57,882 nucleotides of DNA, taken from Rodentibacter genomosp. 2 (GTDB taxonomy: Bacteria; Pseudomonadota; Gammaproteobacteria; Enterobacterales; Pasteurellaceae). The stretch spans positions 1 to 57,882 of the forward strand of contig MLHP01000020.1 in the NCBI GenBank assembly GCA_001999425.1, written 5' to 3'. Positions within the stretch are counted from its first letter, which is position 1. Each line of letters opens with the position of its first letter. The notes below the pieces were generated by a model. The model had not been told where the DNA came from. It did not search any database and saw nothing but the letters and a program-made list of their open reading frames with translations. Of this stretch, positions 41,870 to 50,152 are shown piece after piece. Both the position numbers and the translations under genes were made by a program.

Positions 41870-42610
41870 ATGTCTGTTTTAGGAAGAATTCATTCATTTG
41901 AGTCTTGTGGTACGGTGGACGGTCCGGGTATTCGTTTTATTTTATTTATGCAAGGTTGTCTTATGCGTTGCAAATATTGTCACAACCGAGATACTTGGGA
42001 TTTGGACGGCGGTAGAGAAATCAGTGTTGACGAGTTAATGAAAGAAGTGGTGAGTTATCGTCATTTTATGAATGCAACGGGTGGCGGTGTGACGGCATCA
42101 GGTGGTGAGGCAATTCTTCAGGCAGAATTTGTACGGGACTGGTTCCGTGCTTGTAAAAAAGAGGGGATTAATACTTGTCTTGATACCAATGGTTTTGTCC
42201 GTCATTATGATCCCGTGATTGATGAACTCTTGGATGTTACCGATCTTGTTTTACTCGATTTGAAGGAACTAAATGATCAAGTCCACCAGAATTTGATCGG
42301 TGTACCTAATAAACGAACGCTGGAATTTGCTAAATATTTACAAAAACGTAATCAAAGAACCTGGATTCGCTATGTAGTGGTTCCGGGTTATACAGACAGT
42401 GATCATGATGTCCATCTGCTTGGACAATTTATTGAGGGAATGGAAAATATTGAAAAGGTTGAGTTATTGCCTTATCACCGTCTTGGGGCGCATAAATGGA
42501 AAACACTCGGTTTTGATTATGAGCTTGAAGATGTCATGCCGCCGACACGTGAATCGTTGGAACATATCAAATCAATTTTAGAGGGTTACGGACATACCGT
42601 TAAATTCTAA
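41870..42610 (+). CDS. pflA: Pyruvate formate-lyase activating enzyme
   Basis: PflA is a radical-SAM enzyme that creates the glycyl radical on PflB. The start is ATG 41870 ([20 protein letters not shown]), giving 246 residues; the open frame to 41822 overlaps the upstream terminator region and is not coding. The cluster motif CxxxCxxC is at C30, C34 and C37 ([11 protein letters not shown]). [14 protein letters not shown] and the LLDLKELN and YVVVPGYTD strands of the barrel follow. Confidence 0.97.
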   Translation: MSVLGRIHSFESCGTVDGPGIRFILFMQGCLMRCKYCHNRDTWDLDGGREISVDELMKEVVSYRHFMNATGGGVTASGGEAILQAEFVRDWFRACKKEGINTCLDTNGFVRHYDPVIDELLDVTDLVLLDLKELNDQVHQNLIGVPNKRTLEFAKYLQKRNQRTWIRYVVVPGYTDSDHDVHLLGQFIEGMENIEKVELLPYHRLGAHKWKTLGFDYELEDVMPPTRESLEHIKSILEGYGHTVKF

Positions 42611-42646
42611 TTAACAGCCAGCTAACATTGGGCTAAGGAGTAAATA

Positions 42647-43114
42647 ATGAAAAAACTGATTTTAATTTTCCCTATCACGCTACTTGCCGCTTGTTCTATC
42701 CACTCGCAACAAAACAAAGCGCTTCAGAATGTTAAGCTGACACCGCCAACGCAAGATCGCCAGGGATATGTGCGTTTGGTGAAAGATGTGACTTATTACA
42801 TAGATACGGATTCTATTTGGGTTGATAACGAAGAACCTAAAGAAGTGCATTTTGACGCAGTAATTAATTTAGACCAAGGTTTATATGTTTACCCAAAAGA
42901 ATCGAAACGCTATGCACGTTCTGTTCGCCAATATAAAATTTTAAATTGTAAAAACTATCGTTTAACACAAGTACGCACTGATTTTTATGATGAGTTTTGG
43001 GGAGAGGGGCTACGTGCCGCACCGAAAAAACAAGAGAAATATAGTATTCGTTTAACACCCAAAACCACGCTTTATAATGCAGCACAGATTATTTGTGTGA
43101 ATTACAGTAAATAA
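42647..43114 (+). CDS. pe: Surface-adhesin protein E (lipoprotein)
   Basis: Protein E of H. influenzae is an outer-membrane lipoprotein that binds vitronectin, laminin and plasminogen. This 155-residue homologue has a signal peptide and lipobox (LLAAC, Cys16), then a core very close to it: GYVRLVKDVTYYIDTDSIWV (residues 41-60), VHFDAVINLDQGLYVYP, KRYARSVRQYKILNC and VRTDFYDEFWGEGLRAAPKK. The gene order pe-pflA-pflB-focA also matches H. influenzae as I recall it. Adhesin function in this organism is inferred from the homologue only. Confidence 0.88.
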   Translation: MKKLILIFPITLLAACSIHSQQNKALQNVKLTPPTQDRQGYVRLVKDVTYYIDTDSIWVDNEEPKEVHFDAVINLDQGLYVYPKESKRYARSVRQYKILNCKNYRLTQVRTDFYDEFWGEGLRAAPKKQEKYSIRLTPKTTLYNAAQIICVNYSK

Positions 43115-43129
43115 TCTATTTAGATAGTA

Positions 43130-43153
43130 AAAGGTCGCTCATCTGCGACCTTT
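43130..43153. terminator. Bidirectional terminator between protein E and comE1 genes
   Basis: AAAGGTCGC (43130-43138) and GCGACCTTT (43145-43153) form a 9-bp stem with a 6-base loop between these convergent genes. Confidence 0.75.
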
Positions 43154-43167
43154 GCATATTTCAATAT

Positions 43168-43506
43168 TTAAAAAGTTAAGCGATCACGATTTTTTTCAAG
43201 GGTTGCTTTGCCAATTCCCTGTACTTCAAGCAGTTGCTCGGCAGTGGTGAAATTACCGTATTTTTCACGATATTGCACGATTGCTTCCGCTTTTTTCGCC
43301 CCAATACCGGTTAAGAATTTTTGAATTTCACTTGCCGTTGCCGTATTGATGTTGAGTTTATCGCCTACATTTTTTGAGAGCGCATTTTCGGTAATCTCGG
43401 TTTGTGTAGCCGTAGTCTCCACAGTTTTTTCTTCTGCAAATGAGCTTGCACTAATTAATGCACTTCCTAAAAGGAGTGTGCGAATTAAGGTTTTAATTAA
43501 TTTCAT
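43168..43506 (-). CDS. comE1: ComEA-like competence protein ComE1
   Basis: A 112-residue exported DNA-binding protein. The signal peptide (to about residue 24, SASSFAEE) is followed by a spacer and a C-terminal helix-hairpin-helix domain: LNINTATASEIQKFLTGIGA, KKAEAIVQYREKYG and LLEVQGIGKATLEKN. ComEA proteins pull double-stranded DNA across the outer membrane in the periplasm during transformation; H. influenzae comE1 is part of the Sxy/CRP competence regulon. A strong CRP-S site lies 91-111 bp upstream of the start here, which supports this assignment. Confidence 0.92.
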   Translation of the reverse strand: MKLIKTLIRTLLLGSALISASSFAEEKTVETTATQTEITENALSKNVGDKLNINTATASEIQKFLTGIGAKKAEAIVQYREKYGNFTTAEQLLEVQGIGKATLEKNRDRLTF

Positions 43507-43572
43507 AGTGTTTCCTTGTTAATGATGAAAATGTTGATAAAATCAACGCCAATATTTTTTCTATTTCCATGA

Positions 43573-43617
43573 AAATAAACAAGAAATCAACCGCACTTTT
43601 GCGATCCTGCTCGAAAA
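43573..43617 (-). promoter_or_regulatory. CRP-S (Sxy-dependent) competence promoter of comE1
   Basis: TTTTGCGATCCTGCTCGAAAA (43597-43617) matches the CRP-S consensus TTTTGCGATCNNGATCGCAAAA at most positions, including the T4 to C6 GCGATC half that distinguishes CRP-S from CRP-N sites. The site centre is at 43607. A -10-like TATTTT (43579-43574 on the minus strand) lies about 30 bp away, as expected for a class II CRP promoter centred near -41.5. The 5' edge overlaps an uptake signal. Confidence 0.75.
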
Positions 43618-43692
43618 GTTTAGGTGTTATGAAATAAAAACGGCTGTTTATGAATAATGTCGCCGTTGATTAAGTATCAAAATTGGTATGCT

Positions 43693-44487
43693 ATGTTTAA
43701 ATTTTTTGTTTGTTCAACCGCCCTTTTTTTTGCGATGGCAACAGCACGGGCAGAACAGTTTGTCTCCTTGACCCTGTGTAGCGATCGCCTGTTACTGGAC
43801 ATTGCCCGCCCAGAGCAGATCGCAGCAATGTCCGCCTACTCTAAAAACCCGTTGATGATGTTAGACAAAGTGAACACCGATAAGCCCGCCCTTGAGCCGC
43901 AGCTCGCCGTTTTATTACCTTATTTAGACAAAACTATACTTATCAACGAAACATTTTATCCTCAGCTTGTACAGGATTTGAAAAAACTGGGAGCAAATAT
44001 TATCCCCCTTAACGATACTCCGCAAACACCCGATGAACTCTTCGCGTTGATATTGAAACTGGGCAAAATCACCGGTAATGAAATTCACGCAGAGTATTTG
44101 GTAAAAACATTGCAATTAAAGAATTTTAAGTTAAATCTATCTTTTACCGATACCTTAATGCTTTCGGATACAGGCGTAGCGGAGAGTGATTTTCCACAAT
44201 ATTCTACGTTGCTTAATGTGCTTGGATTAACCCCACTGACAACGCCGTTCACTGCACAAAATTTTTCACTCGAAAAAGTGTTGCTTTCCCAGCCAAATGT
44301 ACTGATTGAAATCTCAGACAAACAAAGTTATAACCAACAAGCAGAGTTACTTAATCATCCTGTTTTACAAAAACTTTTTCAAAACCGACCGCACTTTCGT
44401 ATCCCAATGAAATACACCTATTGTTTTGATCACGGCGTGTGGCAGGGGGCGGAACTGATTTATAACCAATACAAAACCTTACATTAA
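43693..44487 (+). CDS. ABC transporter periplasmic binding protein (BtuF/FecB-like)
   Basis: A small TroA-type binding protein for iron chelate, heme or cobalamin. From Met 43693 it has a signal peptide (MFKFFVCSTALFFAMATARA, cleaved before EQ) and a mature part starting FVSLTLCSDRLLLDIARPEQ, a pattern usual in BtuF/FecB-type proteins. ATG 43657 is an alternative start, 12 codons longer. The mature protein is about 245 residues, near the size of BtuF. Permease and ATPase genes follow after an L,D-transpeptidase gene. Its upstream region holds the comE1 CRP-S site. The ligand is not determined. Confidence 0.82.
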   Translation: MFKFFVCSTALFFAMATARAEQFVSLTLCSDRLLLDIARPEQIAAMSAYSKNPLMMLDKVNTDKPALEPQLAVLLPYLDKTILINETFYPQLVQDLKKLGANIIPLNDTPQTPDELFALILKLGKITGNEIHAEYLVKTLQLKNFKLNLSFTDTLMLSDTGVAESDFPQYSTLLNVLGLTPLTTPFTAQNFSLEKVLLSQPNVLIEISDKQSYNQQAELLNHPVLQKLFQNRPHFRIPMKYTYCFDHGVWQGAELIYNQYKTLH

Positions 44488-44497
44488 GGCTAGCGAA

Positions 44498-45073
44498 ATG
44501 AAGAAAATAATATCCATTGTACTGTTGTTCGTTGTGATTATTGGTGGTGTGGCTTTTTCAATGCTGAAGCCGATGCCCGAGCATATTTTAAAAGGCGAAA
44601 AAGAAGCGAATCCACAGGTTTTAAATACGCAACCATTACCCGAAAATACGCCGATTACCCGATTAGTTGTGATGAAAAGTGAACGGCAAATGTGGGCATA
44701 TCATCAAGATAAACTTGTGAAAATTTACCCGATTTCTCTCGGTAAATCACCGGTGGGACATAAGCAATTTGAAGGAGATAAAAAAACACCGGAGGGTGTT
44801 TATCGTATTAACGAACGTAATGCCAATAGTCATTATCACAAAAATTTAGGCATTTCATACCCCAATTCTACCGATAAAGCCTATGCCCAATCTCAAGGAA
44901 AATCGCCTGGTAGATTAATAAAAATTCACGGATTATCCAATAAATCCTTTGATATTGGTCGCCAACATTTACGCAAAGATTGGACCGATGGCTGTATTGC
45001 CGTAACTAATGAGGAAATTGATGAACTATTTAATGCCGTGATACACAATGCTGAAATTGATATTCGCCCATAA
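44498..45073 (+). CDS. L,D-transpeptidase (YkuD family)
   Basis: A 191-residue envelope protein with an N-terminal membrane anchor (residues about 4-21) and a YkuD catalytic domain. The motif is intact: H144 in IKIHGLS, and catalytic Cys166 in DWTDGCIAVTNEE. Such enzymes cross-link peptidoglycan (3-3) or attach proteins to it; the YafK-like form may instead cleave. It begins 10 bp after the binding-protein gene and ends 27 bp before the permease gene, so it sits within the ABC operon. Why is not known; see findings. Confidence 0.88.
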   Translation: MKKIISIVLLFVVIIGGVAFSMLKPMPEHILKGEKEANPQVLNTQPLPENTPITRLVVMKSERQMWAYHQDKLVKIYPISLGKSPVGHKQFEGDKKTPEGVYRINERNANSHYHKNLGISYPNSTDKAYAQSQGKSPGRLIKIHGLSNKSFDIGRQHLRKDWTDGCIAVTNEEIDELFNAVIHNAEIDIRP

Positions 45074-45100
45074 ACGTCAATAAAAATAACCGCACTTTAA

Positions 45101-46075
45101 ATGAAAAAATATCTTAACCTATTATTGTTTATACTTTTAATATTGATTGTGGTGTTGGCTCTCAATTACCAACTTCATCATTTCAGCGCATTACGTAACG
45201 CGGACGGGATTATCAGCGATATGCGCACCTTGGTAATATGGGACATTCGCCTGCCACGTATTTTATTGGCGGTCATCACAGGGGCAAGTTTGGCATTAGC
45301 CGGCAACGCCATGCAGGGCGTGTTTCAAAATCCCCTTGCCAGCCCCGGTTTGCTCGGCAGTGCCAACGGCGCAACCACTGCCAGCGTTTTTCTACTCTAT
45401 TATTTTTCGCTCCCCACTACTTTGCTGCTGCTCGGCGGTGTGATAGGGGCATTAGCCAGTTTTGCATTGGTCTATTTCATCGCCCACAAACAAGGTTCAA
45501 CGGTGATGATTTTAAGCGGTGTCGCGGTCAATATGCTGTTGGGGTCGTCCATCGCGCTACTACTTTCTAATGCACAAAGCCCTTGGGCATTGGCGGAACT
45601 CTATCGCTGGCTGCAAGGCTCGCTAGTCTGGGCAAAAACAGAGACGTTATTATGGTCGCTCCCTATCCTATTACTCGGCATTTTTTGCCTGTTTCAGCAA
45701 CGCCGCTATGTGGATTTTCTCACCTTTGGCGAAGAAACCGCCGCCACAATGGGCATCAACCCCAAACGCAGCTTTTTTCTCACCGCACTAGGGGTTGCAT
45801 TGCTCGTCGGCGCGACCATTCCGCAAACAGGCACAATCGGGTTTATCGGCTTAATCGCCCCGCATTTTGCCCGAATATTACTCAAAAAACGCCCGTCCCA
45901 GCTCTATTTAACCAGCGCCTTAATCGGCGCACTATTACTTTTGGTGGCGGATCTCTGCGTGCAATATTTGCCGCTGTTTTCCCACATTTACATCGGCACG
46001 CTCACCGCGATGATTGGCGCGCCCGTGCTGATTTGGATTTTACTCACGCAACAACGGAGGCTTGCCCGTGATTAA
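45101..46075 (+). CDS. FecCD-type ABC permease (BtuC-like)
   Basis: A 324-residue inner-membrane permease with about ten helices. The signature LPRILLAVITGASLALAGNA (residues about 49-68), QGVFQNPLASPGLLGSANGA, and the coupling-helix region TGTIGFIGLIAPHFARIL are those of the FecCD family (BtuC, FhuB, FecD). Length equals BtuC. Coding GC is clearly above that of the neighbouring housekeeping genes, with codon choice like metH. The ATPase gene overlaps its end by eight bases. Confidence 0.9.
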   Translation: MKKYLNLLLFILLILIVVLALNYQLHHFSALRNADGIISDMRTLVIWDIRLPRILLAVITGASLALAGNAMQGVFQNPLASPGLLGSANGATTASVFLLYYFSLPTTLLLLGGVIGALASFALVYFIAHKQGSTVMILSGVAVNMLLGSSIALLLSNAQSPWALAELYRWLQGSLVWAKTETLLWSLPILLLGIFCLFQQRRYVDFLTFGEETAATMGINPKRSFFLTALGVALLVGATIPQTGTIGFIGLIAPHFARILLKKRPSQLYLTSALIGALLLLVADLCVQYLPLFSHIYIGTLTAMIGAPVLIWILLTQQRRLARD

Positions 46076-46805
46076 GGTTGAAAATGTCAGCCAACCCTAC
46101 GGTTTAACCAATGTCAGCTGCCATATCCCACAGGGTAAATTAGTCGGCATAATGGGCGCAAACGGTGCGGGAAAATCCACACTGTTGAAAACTATTGCAG
46201 GGATCTTACCGCTTGCAAGCGGTCAAATTTGGCTAAATACTTGCAAATTAAGCGAAATGACCGCCCGCCAAAAAAGTGAACAGTTGGCGTATTTAGCACA
46301 AAATACTGCGATTCAATGGGATCTCTCCGCCTACGAGGTGATTGCCTTAGGTTTACCTTATTCTCTTAACCGTGCGAAAGAGCAGGAAAAAGTGCGGTCG
46401 ATTTCAGACAGATTTTCTGTTTCCACCTTATTGGATAAACCCTTTCAGCAACTTTCAGGCGGTGAAAAAGCCCGTGTACAACTGGCTCGTTGCAGTATTA
46501 AAAGTGCTCCATTACTGCTTGCCGATGAGCCGATAGCCCCGCTCGACCCTTATTATCAGATCGACATAATGGAACAGCTTAAATCCCTCACACCCAAACA
46601 GACGTGCGTGGTGGCAATCCATCATTTATCACTGGCGTATAAATTTTGTGATGAAGTAATTTTGCTTGATAAAGGAAAAATACTCGCCAGCGGTGAAACG
46701 CAAGCGGTGTTAAATGCGGAAAATCTTGCGAAAGCCTTTGGCGTGTGTGCCGAATTTGATTCTGCCAAAAAAGAGATGTTTGGCGTAGAGAAGTTGGAGC
46801 GATGA
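46068..46805 (+). CDS. ABC transporter ATP-binding protein (FecE/BtuD-like)
   Basis: The ATPase of the importer. The start is GTG 46068, overlapping the permease stop; a TTG at 46062 is an alternative. The 245-residue product has Walker A GANGAGKS (30-37), the Q-loop in LAYLAQN, signature LSGGEKARVQLAR (129-141), Walker B LLLADEP (149-155) and the H-loop in AIHHLS. All are intact. With its BtuF-like binding protein and BtuC-size permease it forms a full importer. Confidence 0.9.
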   Translation: MIKVENVSQPYGLTNVSCHIPQGKLVGIMGANGAGKSTLLKTIAGILPLASGQIWLNTCKLSEMTARQKSEQLAYLAQNTAIQWDLSAYEVIALGLPYSLNRAKEQEKVRSISDRFSVSTLLDKPFQQLSGGEKARVQLARCSIKSAPLLLADEPIAPLDPYYQIDIMEQLKSLTPKQTCVVAIHHLSLAYKFCDEVILLDKGKILASGETQAVLNAENLAKAFGVCAEFDSAKKEMFGVEKLER

Positions 46806-46874
46806 GCCCAACTTCTTAGATATTGAGGATAATCGGAAGCGGGTTTCGATTTGGAAAATCAGCCACTAGATGAC

Positions 46875-47339
46875 TTAATCTTCTTTACAAGTCAGCCAAC
46901 GTGCCTGCGAGCCTTGATTGTTTTTATAATAAGTGGAACTATCCTGGCGTGCGACTAAATCTACCATACTCCCTTCAATCGGTTGATAGGAACGATAAAT
47001 CACCTCAAAGCGCGAACCGTGTGTATTTAAAGCTCGGTTCTCAATATGATCAAACGGCACTGCCTTACCCCCATCTAATTGAAAATAAATCCCAAAATTC
47101 TCTTTCAATCGGCTTTCTCTCGAAAGCGGGAAATAGGTTGTTAAATAAGAGGTAGACTGAGTTTCGATATTTTTACAAGTGTAATAATAGCGTTTGTAAG
47201 CTGTTGGATTATTTAGCTCTGCTTGGGTGATATTTTCTTTTAAGAAACGAGTTTTAATAGGTTTCTTCGGTGGTTGTGTGGTGCAGGCAAAAAGCGCAAA
47301 GACAGTAGTCGAAAGGATAAGTAATGTAAATTTGTTCAT
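46875..47339 (-). CDS. Hypothetical lipoprotein
   Basis: A 154-residue lipoprotein precursor from ATG 47339; the frame also allows a TTG at 47345. The signal peptide ends in the lipobox ALFAC. The mature part starts TTQPPKKPIKTRFLKENITQ and has two further cysteines, in YYYTCKNIET and, at the very end, RWLTCKED, so a disulfide is likely. This looks like a small periplasmic or outer-membrane lipoprotein related to MliC-type folds (compact, Cys near each end), but I do not recognise a family. It is convergent with the ABC operon. Confidence 0.72.
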   Translation of the reverse strand: MNKFTLLILSTTVFALFACTTQPPKKPIKTRFLKENITQAELNNPTAYKRYYYTCKNIETQSTSYLTTYFPLSRESRLKENFGIYFQLDGGKAVPFDHIENRALNTHGSRFEVIYRSYQPIEGSMVDLVARQDSSTYYKNNQGSQARWLTCKED

Positions 47340-47439
47340 CGTCAAAAAAGTTTATTATCTTAGAAATAGATATTTGCAACAAATTAGGATTAGACTCATT
47401 GTTTTTCCATTCTTTCTTAGCAAACAATAAAATTTTTAA

Positions 47440-48165
47440 TTATTGAATAAATTCTATCTTATTAATAAAGTTTACTATCTTACTAATGAATTTTAATAAA
47501 ATGCTAGAATCTATAATAATGAAATAATATGTGATAATTGCTATCCATAATATAAAAAATAGACAAGTGAGGTTACTTTGTTTTCTTAAACCTTTTGAGT
47601 ATTTAATAAAAAATATTGTATAAATTGTATTTATAATAAGTAAGAATATGCTGAATATTGAACCAATGAGAAAATATATAGATACAATCTTCCATTCTCT
47701 TTTTATGTACCAAAACTCTAAAAAAGTCTTATTTTGAGCGTATTTGGCCAAACTATGAAAATCGCCCATGGAAAATAAACTTCTTACGCATAAGAATGAT
47801 AATATCCCTATAAGAAATATTAAAAAAATATTTAAAAAATCTTTTTTATCAAAATCTTCATTTTTATATAAATTATACAATGGTATAAAATTTATTAATA
47901 GGGCTATGTGACTATATTTAATGGATAATATAATGTAATTGGCATATTTAAACAAACAATAATTTATGAATGCAATTAAAAAAATCGAAATTATACTAAT
48001 AAGTATAATCGCTTCACTATTTTGAGAATTTTGATTTGTTCCATAGTAATGATTATGTGTGGTATTATTGCTATTATTTTGATTTTTATCTCCTATTTGA
48101 GTAACATTATTACCATTTCATGATGTATTGGTTTTACCTAGTTGAGCTCTAATTTTATACCCCAT
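47440..48165 (-). pseudogene. Polytopic membrane protein with Asn/Gln-rich RHIM-like N-terminus, interrupted by one TGA
   Basis: The real start is ATG 48165, with a fine TATGGAGAAATC ribosome-binding site. The frame runs MGYKIRAQLGKTNTS, one in-frame TGA at 48120-48118 (codon 16), then on for 225 codons without another stop. Codons 17-50 are unusually Asn/Gln-rich (16 of 34) and contain NNVTQIGDKNQNN, which resembles the RHIM core seen in amyloid signalling motifs. Four to five membrane helices follow (about 53-73, 75-95, 103-122, 150-175 and 190-210). A change of TGA to TGG would give an intact 241-residue protein. It follows the helicase gene on the same strand; role unknown, an effector is possible. 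Confidence 0.7.
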
Positions 48166-48217
48166 GATTTCTCCATAATTTTAATTAAATAGAAAAGTAA
48201 AATCATTATTTCAATTA

Positions 48218-48239
48218 TGCTAGAGAATATCTTCTAGCA
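48218..48239. promoter_or_regulatory. Inverted repeat between the helicase and membrane-protein genes
   Basis: TGCTAGA (48218-48224) and TCTAGCA (48233-48239) form a 7-bp inverted repeat 53-74 bp upstream of the membrane-protein start. With no T-run it is not a terminator; it might be an operator. The rest of the 190-bp gap is AT-rich with no other evident signal. Confidence 0.3.
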
Positions 48240-48355
48240 AATATACCTCAAAATATAAATATGTTTAGTTTTGAAAATTTTTATGATTAGGTGGACACTA
48301 TAATATTTGTTCTATCCTTGAGATAGAAATATGAATATAGCGTTTATAAATAAAG

Positions 48356-50152
48356 TTAATTGAATATTTCTATTTCATCTTTTTTAAATAGTCCAGAACT
48401 TACTAGATTATCCTTTAGCATAGATGGATTATTGCTATATATAACAACAGCTAATGATTCCATTGCTCTACTGCATATAACATAAAATAACCTTGCGGTA
48501 CGTGAAATAACGTTATCTTTTCCTAATTCTATATTTTTTCTATCTGTATTACTTAGTGGTTCGGTTTCTAATAGTTTATTATAGTTAAATAAGAAACCAT
48601 TAGATTCATTATCATCTAAAATTGCCATTACTCTAGGAAATTCAAGACCTTTTACACCTTGGTGAGTATCAAACCCTAATTCTCCTTTAATGTAGGAATC
48701 ATATTTTCTAAATTGTTTAAGAGTAGCATTCAGAGCTTGATTCCATAGGAAATCCTTATCTCTATCTTCATACTCTTGGCGATCAAAATGTAGGCCGTTT
48801 TGTATATCATCAGGAATTTCTAGTAACTTTTCACTATAGATATATGTCAAAATTTCTTTTAGAGAAAGATTTTCGTTTATATTGAAATCTTTGATAATCT
48901 TTTCAAGTACTTTAAAATCACTGATTATTTTCTCATCTCTCATTAAGGGGGAATATTTCTTTAATATTTTCATTATCTCAAAATGATTATTACTTTTTAT
49001 ATTATCAACTAATGGCAAAAATTGATGTAATAAGAATAAAAAACTAGTTCCAGTTTTTTGAAGTAGATTATCTCTAATAATATTATCCCTAGATAAAGGC
49101 AAAAAGAATTCTCTAAAGCCAGCTCTATTTGCTGCCATAGAATGCTCTAAGACCAAAGTTTTAACATTTCTTATATCTTTCCAATGTGGGTCTTTACACA
49201 TATCTGACATGTTTTCTCTAATACCTTGTTCTTTAGCTAGTTTGTCCTTGGAATCATTATTTAGAATAAATAATCTTACTAGTCCAGAATTATCTTTCTG
49301 ACAAATTTGTTTAGTATGTTTAGGGTTATTTAATTCATTAATTTTATTAATTAACTCAACAATTCTAGAAGGACATCTATAATTATCTATTTTGCATGGT
49401 TTTTCCCAATCTTTTGGAAGGTTATCAACTAGTTCTGAATACCCTATGGAATAGATTTGCTGCATTAAATCACCAAATAGTCCTAAACAAAATGTTTCCT
49501 TATTACACTGTTGAGTTTGTATTAATGATTTGAGAAGTTCTTTTTCTGTATCTTGACATTCATCAATAAATAAGATGGGATATAGGCTAATTAAAATACT
49601 CTTCATTAATGTAAATTCTGTTATGAATTTAGTGAAAATAGTAATAACTTCTGAGTGATTTAGCGTTCCTTTTCCAACTAATATTTCTACTGGGCTATAA
49701 ATAAAACAAGAGATTTCATTTAGACTATTTAATCTAATTTCCTTTTTTTCTATATCCTTCTGATAATTTTTTTTCGAACTATCACTTCTTGCCCTATTTA
49801 ATTTATTTTTTAAATCACTAATATCATCTTTTAATTTTTCTTGTAGGAAAATTTTTATATCTTTTGTAAATGGCTTAATTAATTCCCAAGAAAAGCTATG
49901 AATGGTTGATACATGGAATATTGAGTCGTATTGAAGTCTATGTCTTATCTCCTCACAAGCTGCATTTGTAAAAGTGATTACAGCTATTTTTTGATTTCTT
50001 TTCATTAATTCTTTCTTGTGATTATTTTTAAGTTTTTGTAGAACATTTACTAATGTTCTTGTTTTACCTGAGCCTGCCCCAGCAAACAGTAAAAAACTTC
50101 TAGGGGGAGAACTTGTTACATAAGAGTAAATATCATTATCTACATTGCTCAT
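48356..50152 (-). CDS. gajB: UvrD-like helicase, GajB-type component of a Gabija-like system
   Basis: A 598-residue superfamily 1 helicase. Start ATG 50152 follows a GAGGAGATTAG ribosome-binding site; a GTG at 50155 is just upstream. Motifs, numbered from the GTG: Walker A FAGAGSGKT (24-32), Ia VITFTNAACEE (59-69), II FIDECQDT (196-203), III GLFGDLMQQIYS, V HQGVKGLEFPRV (near 508) and VI LFYVICSRAMESLAV (near 565). All are intact. It is longer than the roughly 494-residue GajB. Its start overlaps the end of the OLD-nuclease gene, as in Gabija operons. Composition is strongly AT-rich and there are no uptake signals. Confidence 0.85.
   Translation of the reverse strand: MSNVDNDIYSYVTSSPPRSFLLFAGAGSGKTRTLVNVLQKLKNNHKKELMKRNQKIAVITFTNAACEEIRHRLQYDSIFHVSTIHSFSWELIKPFTKDIKIFLQEKLKDDISDLKNKLNRARSDSSKKNYQKDIEKKEIRLNSLNEISCFIYSPVEILVGKGTLNHSEVITIFTKFITEFTLMKSILISLYPILFIDECQDTEKELLKSLIQTQQCNKETFCLGLFGDLMQQIYSIGYSELVDNLPKDWEKPCKIDNYRCPSRIVELINKINELNNPKHTKQICQKDNSGLVRLFILNNDSKDKLAKEQGIRENMSDMCKDPHWKDIRNVKTLVLEHSMAANRAGFREFFLPLSRDNIIRDNLLQKTGTSFLFLLHQFLPLVDNIKSNNHFEIMKILKKYSPLMRDEKIISDFKVLEKIIKDFNINENLSLKEILTYIYSEKLLEIPDDIQNGLHFDRQEYEDRDKDFLWNQALNATLKQFRKYDSYIKGELGFDTHQGVKGLEFPRVMAILDDNESNGFLFNYNKLLETEPLSNTDRKNIELGKDNVISRTARLFYVICSRAMESLAVVIYSNNPSMLKDNLVSSGLFKKDEIEIFN

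Noticed and set aside
47440-47955. 171-residue membrane protein starting at TTG 47955
   Set aside because: The TTG has no ribosome-binding site and lies in a membrane helix; the frame continues upstream to a well-supported ATG at 48165 through one TGA.
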